The notes beneath the pieces were generated by a model that ran no database searches, was not told where the DNA came from, and saw nothing but the letters and a program-made list of their open reading frames with translations. Below are positions 15,127 through 17,443 of a DNA stretch of 17,443 bases, piece by piece. Both the position numbers and the translations under genes were made by a program. How positions within the stretch are numbered: the first letter of the stretch is position 1; each line of letters begins with the position of its first letter. Origin of the DNA: Candidatus Thiodiazotropha sp. (ex Gloverina cf. vestifex) (GTDB lineage: Bacteria > Pseudomonadota > Gammaproteobacteria > Chromatiales > Chromatiaceae); contig JAHXHT010000021.1 in assembly GCA_025656435.1 (NCBI GenBank), forward strand, positions 421 through 17,863. The letters run 5' to 3'.

Positions 15127-15171
15127 AATATCATGTTCTCTAAATGAATTTTGATTTCCTCTCATGGAAAA

Positions 15172-15489
15172 TCAGTTGGAATCCACGTCGATTCCCTTTC
15201 GGTGGGTCTCGTTGATCTGGCGCAGCAGGATGGCAAAGGGAATATCCTCACCATGACGGTTGACCAGCTCTATGAAAGCCAGGTCGTCCCGGTCGAAATG
15301 GTACTCGCCATCCACCATCGATTGCTGCAGGGCTTTGATAGTCTGCTCGAGAGGCCCCAGAAATGTCGGATAACGCCCCAACTCTTCCATTTGAAAATCA
15401 TAGCAGTCCCTCAGGTCATCAACCTCAAAGACAGCTTGCTTAACCCACTCGACATACTCTTCTGCGCTACGGGCGCGTTGTAAACTCAT
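15172..15489 (-). CDS. Conserved-looking hypothetical protein, 105 residues
   Basis: I do not recognise this family with certainty. It is a small, soluble, acidic protein without signal peptide, membrane segment or metal-binding cysteines (one Cys only). It is predicted mostly helical, with regular heptad-like hydrophobics in AEEYVEWVKQAVFEVDDL and a tight charged segment HFDRDDLAFIELVNRHGEDI, ending in a basic QINETHRKGI. A good ribosome site (GGAAAAGAG) precedes the ATG at 15487-15489. It lies 51 bases after prmB and 45 before hemN on the same strand, so co-transcription is likely and a link to heme synthesis or translation is possible. The small size, good start and strand placement argue for a real gene. 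Confidence 0.75.
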   Translation of the reverse strand: MSLQRARSAEEYVEWVKQAVFEVDDLRDCYDFQMEELGRYPTFLGPLEQTIKALQQSMVDGEYHFDRDDLAFIELVNRHGEDIPFAILLRQINETHRKGIDVDSN

Positions 15490-15540
15490 CTCTTTTCCAC
15501 ACTCTCTATGCTCAATTTGACGCCCAAAAGGACTGCTCGA

Positions 15541-16443
15541 TCAGATGCTATCAGTATATTGTGCCAGATCCTCTGCCCTCAACAGAAACACCCCATTACC
15601 CCCTTTTTCAAACTCTAACCATATGAAGGGTATATTAGGATAGGTATCCTGTAGCAACGACGCGGTGTTACCCACTTCGACAATGAGAATTCCGTCAGGT
15701 GCGAGATATTGGGGCGCTTCCCTTAATATCCGTTTCACAATATCCAGGCCGTCTTCCTCTGCATGCAACGCCAGGGGGGGTTCATGTCGATACTCCTGTG
15801 GGAGACCAGCCATCTCTTCTGCCCCCACGTAGGGCGGATTTGAGATGATGAGATCATACCTTGTTGAGTCGAGGGATTTGAAAAGATCCGATTGAATGGC
15901 ATGAACTCTGTCGGAAAGGTCATATTCCTGAATGTTTTCCTCACTTACCGCCAGTGCTTGCGTTGAAATATCAACCAGATCGACTTGGCTATCGGGGAGG
16001 TAGACTGCTGTTGCAATCCCAATGCATCCACCACCGCAACAAAGATCCAGCACACGCCCAACATGCTCTGCATCGAGCCAGGGAGAGAAACCGCTTTCGA
16101 TCAGCTCAGCCATGGGTGATCGCGGGATCAGCACATGAGAATTGACGGTGAACCTCAGCCCGGCAAACCAGGCTTCTCCTGTCAGATAGGGCAGTGGAAA
16201 TCTTTTCTCAATACGCCGATGAATCAGACCGAGCACGCGATCGCGCTCTTCAGCTGTCAGTCGGCTCTGAAACCAGCTGGCATGGAGATCATGGGGAAGA
16301 TGCAGCGCATAGAGGACCAGAGTCGCCGCTTCATCTATAGCATTGTCAGTGCCATGCCCAAAAAAGAGCCCCGCTTCATTAAATCGACTGGCACCCCAGC
16401 GAATAAAGTCCGAGATGGTGGATAGTGACTGCAATGATGGCAT
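15541..16443 (-). CDS. prmB: Ribosomal protein L3 N5-glutamine methyltransferase PrmB
   Basis: PrmB methylates a glutamine side chain of large-subunit protein L3 using S-adenosylmethionine. The N-terminal helical domain holds the family stretches FIRWGASRF and FFGHGTDNAIDEAA. It is followed by EKRFPLPYLTGEAWFAGL and VLIPRSPMAELIE. In the Rossmann fold, VLDLCCGGGCIGIA (from residue 131) binds the cofactor, and NPPY (202-205) is the catalytic motif for glutamine methylation. The GHGTDN element and the RSP (not RxxTE) version of the pre-motif favour PrmB over the release-factor enzyme PrmC. At 300 residues it is near the usual length. A weak GGA ribosome site sits close to the ATG. A candidate promoter lies at 16464-16491, just after the iscR terminator. 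Confidence 0.94.
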   Translation of the reverse strand: MPSLQSLSTISDFIRWGASRFNEAGLFFGHGTDNAIDEAATLVLYALHLPHDLHASWFQSRLTAEERDRVLGLIHRRIEKRFPLPYLTGEAWFAGLRFTVNSHVLIPRSPMAELIESGFSPWLDAEHVGRVLDLCCGGGCIGIATAVYLPDSQVDLVDISTQALAVSEENIQEYDLSDRVHAIQSDLFKSLDSTRYDLIISNPPYVGAEEMAGLPQEYRHEPPLALHAEEDGLDIVKRILREAPQYLAPDGILIVEVGNTASLLQDTYPNIPFIWLEFEKGGNGVFLLRAEDLAQYTDSI

Positions 16444-16463
16444 TCCGGTCCGTAAAACGGCCC

Positions 16464-16491
16464 ATCATAGCCCATTCGACGAGGCAGTCAT
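16464..16491 (-). promoter_or_regulatory. Candidate promoter of the prmB operon
   Basis: Read on the minus strand, ATGACT (16486-16491) matches the -35 consensus at four of six positions. It is 16 bases from a good -10, TATGAT (16464-16469). It lies between the iscR terminator and the prmB start, where a promoter is expected. Confidence 0.35.
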
Positions 16492-16524
16492 AATACACTT
16501 CTACGCCTTGCAGAAACCATCCAT

Positions 16525-16569
16525 GCGATAAAAATACAACAAAACGGCGGCTTCATTCAGCCGCCGTTT
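16525..16569 (-). terminator. Rho-independent terminator of iscR
   Basis: An 11-bp perfect stem (AAACGGCGGCT with AGCCGCCGTTT, arms 16542-16552 and 16559-16569) has a six-base loop. On the minus strand it is followed by a broken T-rich run to about 16525. It begins 24 bases after the iscR stop, so it isolates iscR from prmB. Confidence 0.85.
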
Positions 16570-16593
16570 AGATGCAATTTTTTGCTTGATGAA

Positions 16594-17058
16594 TCAGGCT
16601 GCCTGAGAATCAGAAGAAGCGACAACCGTCAGTTTCTCTTCCTCATCCTTCTTGCCCAGATTACGCCTCACCAGATCACCCAGAGAAATATCGGCGAGGA
16701 AATTAAAAATCTCAGTGCTTAAATCGTCCCATAGCGTGTGTGTGAGGCAGCGTGCACCACCACTGCAGTTCTGGCGCCCACCACAGCGGGTAAACTCAAC
16801 CCACTCATCCACTGCACAGATAATATTTGCGATGGAGATATCATCAGCACTCTTGCCAAGATAGTAACCGCCACCTGGCCCCCGTACGCCGCGAACCAGC
16901 TCTTTGGTTCTCAGCGCAGCAAACAGTTGCTCCAGATAGGAAAGCGAAATGCCCTGGTTTTCTGAAATCTCTACCAGCGTCACAGGACCATTCTTGCCGT
17001 TCAGGGCCAGATCCAACATTGCCGTAACCGCATAGCGACCTTTAGTTGATAATCTCAT
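16594..17058 (-). CDS. iscR: Rrf2-family iron-sulfur regulator IscR
   Basis: IscR senses cellular iron-sulfur cluster supply. The [2Fe-2S] form represses isc-type genes and the apo form also controls others. The N-terminal winged helix (MRLSTKGRYAVTAMLDLAL, then ISLSYLEQLFAALRTKELV and RGVRGPGGGY) is the standard DNA-reading domain. The cluster ligands are all present at the canonical positions: Cys92, Cys98, Cys104 and His107. At 154 residues it is close to the family length, with a divergent polar tail. A GGAG site lies eight bases before the ATG. The gene has its own promoter and terminator and is not followed by iscS or iscU, so here it is a single-gene unit next to prmB. Confidence 0.94.
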   Translation of the reverse strand: MRLSTKGRYAVTAMLDLALNGKNGPVTLVEISENQGISLSYLEQLFAALRTKELVRGVRGPGGGYYLGKSADDISIANIICAVDEWVEFTRCGGRQNCSGGARCLTHTLWDDLSTEIFNFLADISLGDLVRRNLGKKDEEEKLTVVASSDSQAA

Positions 17059-17354
17059 CTCTGCATCTCCAATAGTTTTGCAAGCATTTCCTACTAAATC
17101 ACTTGGTAATTAGACTAGATTAACTCAGTAATTTAGTCAACTTTTTATTGGATAAAATTCATTTTTTTGTGGAAATAATAACTATTTATTATTAATACAA
17201 TAACTTAGGGTCATATATCCCTCTCACCTCTGACGGTAAGGGGAGCTTGTTTGGAGTGTTTTTTTGTAATCGAGAATCACCTGTCGTTCCCTGTGAAGGA
17301 ATGAACCAATGCCTGTACTGAATTGTGGATTGGCTATCCAGTGATAGGACCGGG
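17059..17354. other. iscR upstream region
   Basis: Apart from the iscR ribosome site and promoter, this stretch contains an AT-rich block at about 17141-17210 and no ORF I can support. A small stem (TTCC...GGAA, around 17286-17302) is too weak to interpret. The insertion element begins at its far end. Confidence 0.6.
17112..17146 (-). promoter_or_regulatory. iscR promoter with IscR-box-like sequence
   Basis: On the minus strand a strong -35, TTGACT (17135-17140), is 17 bases from a -10-like TAGTCT (17112-17117). The sequence over the -35 and spacer (about 17121-17146) matches the first half of the type 1 IscR site (TTGACTAAAT) almost exactly and the second half partly (TACTGAGTTA). ACTAAAT at 17093-17099 and ATTTAGT at 17131-17137 also form an inverted repeat. 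This fits the self-repression known for IscR. Confidence 0.6.
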
Positions 17355-17443
17355 TGGTAATCCCCCCATTAATAATGGGACTCAAAAGTAGTCACTGTTA
17401 AGCTGTCTGAGCCAGCTTCTGTATCGGGGTGATTCCACCTAAT
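17355..17443 (-). mobile_element. End of an IS3-family insertion sequence (transposase 3' end and terminal repeat)
   Basis: The segment reads inward from a TG-starting end, TGGTAATCCCCCC (from 17355), as IS3-family termini do, and contains the stop of a transposase. CCCATTAATAATGGG at 17365-17379 is a perfect palindrome within the terminal region. The element continues past the window edge, so the other terminal repeat, target duplication and OrfA cannot be seen. The outer boundary is inferred from the TG end only. Confidence 0.65.
17398..17442 (-). CDS. IS3-family transposase OrfB, last 14 residues (partial)
   Basis: Reading in from the right edge on the minus strand gives LGGITPIQKLAQTA and then TAA (17398-17400). 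The LGGITP..KL ending is the characteristic C-terminus of IS3-family OrfB integrase-type transposases, just beyond the DDE catalytic core. Everything upstream lies outside the window. The fragment is too short for ordinary gene calling but the match to the family ending is distinctive. Confidence 0.75.
   Translation of the reverse strand, partial: LGGITPIQKLAQTA

Noticed and set aside
15127..15165. A 13-codon N-terminal extension of hemN starting at 15165.
   Set aside because: Starting at 15126 places the radical SAM cysteines at the positions seen in characterised HemN; the earlier ATG has no ribosome site.
1..17443. CRISPR arrays, tRNA or rRNA genes, toxin-antitoxin or phage-defence genes.
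   Set aside because: No regularly spaced repeats, cloverleaf sequences or recognisable defence proteins were seen on either strand.

Overview
This window looks like chromosome from a gammaproteobacterium, plausibly a Chromatiales-like or sulfur-oxidising lineage. That rests on the gene families (a gsp-type type II secretion operon, PrmB, HemN, IscR) and on a PrsK remnant, a family tied to PEP-CTERM/exosortase and exopolysaccharide systems. I cannot name a genus. Both edges run into repeat-like or mobile DNA: an IS3-family transposase tail on the right and an interrupted gene plus repeat-like sequence on the left. The window may therefore be a complete draft contig bounded by repeats (inference).

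Left edge (1-572). The first ~57 codons of a prsK-like histidine kinase lie on the minus strand and are cut off by unrelated GC-rich sequence. A 276-base divergent intergenic region follows. It carries a candidate promoter and a 12-bp hairpin in the leader of the secretion operon.

Type II secretion operon (573-11412, plus strand). The order is gspG-H-I-J-K-L-M-N-D-E-F and then a small Sel1-repeat lipoprotein gene. Many genes touch or overlap (ATGA or TGATG junctions), so G to N is clearly one translationally coupled unit. A 209-base gap with two overlapping perfect palindromes, a candidate promoter and a 33-codon ORF separates gspN from gspD. No gspC, gspO (prepilin peptidase) or recognised pilotin gene is present. 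Together the products form the pseudopilus (G-K), inner-membrane platform (L, M, N, F), outer-membrane secretin (D) and ATPase (E).

Polysaccharide pair (11441-13666, minus strand). A polyprenyl-phosphate sugar-1-phosphate transferase is followed by a WecG/TagA/CpsF glycosyltransferase. These probably add the first and second sugars of a lipid-linked glycan. They converge on the secretion operon.

Housekeeping cluster (13741-17058, minus strand). iscR has its own promoter, an IscR-box-like sequence and a Rho-independent terminator. Next come prmB, an unrecognised 105-residue gene and hemN, probably one operon. iscR stands alone here, not at the head of an isc operon.

Right edge (17059-17443). 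The iscR upstream region is followed by the terminal end of an IS3-family element, including the last 14 codons of its OrfB transposase. I saw no tRNA, rRNA or CRISPR array, and no clearly novel multi-gene system. The best leads are the operon-leader hairpin, the gspN-gspD spacer, the Sel1 lipoprotein as a possible secretion accessory, and the unknown 105-residue gene.
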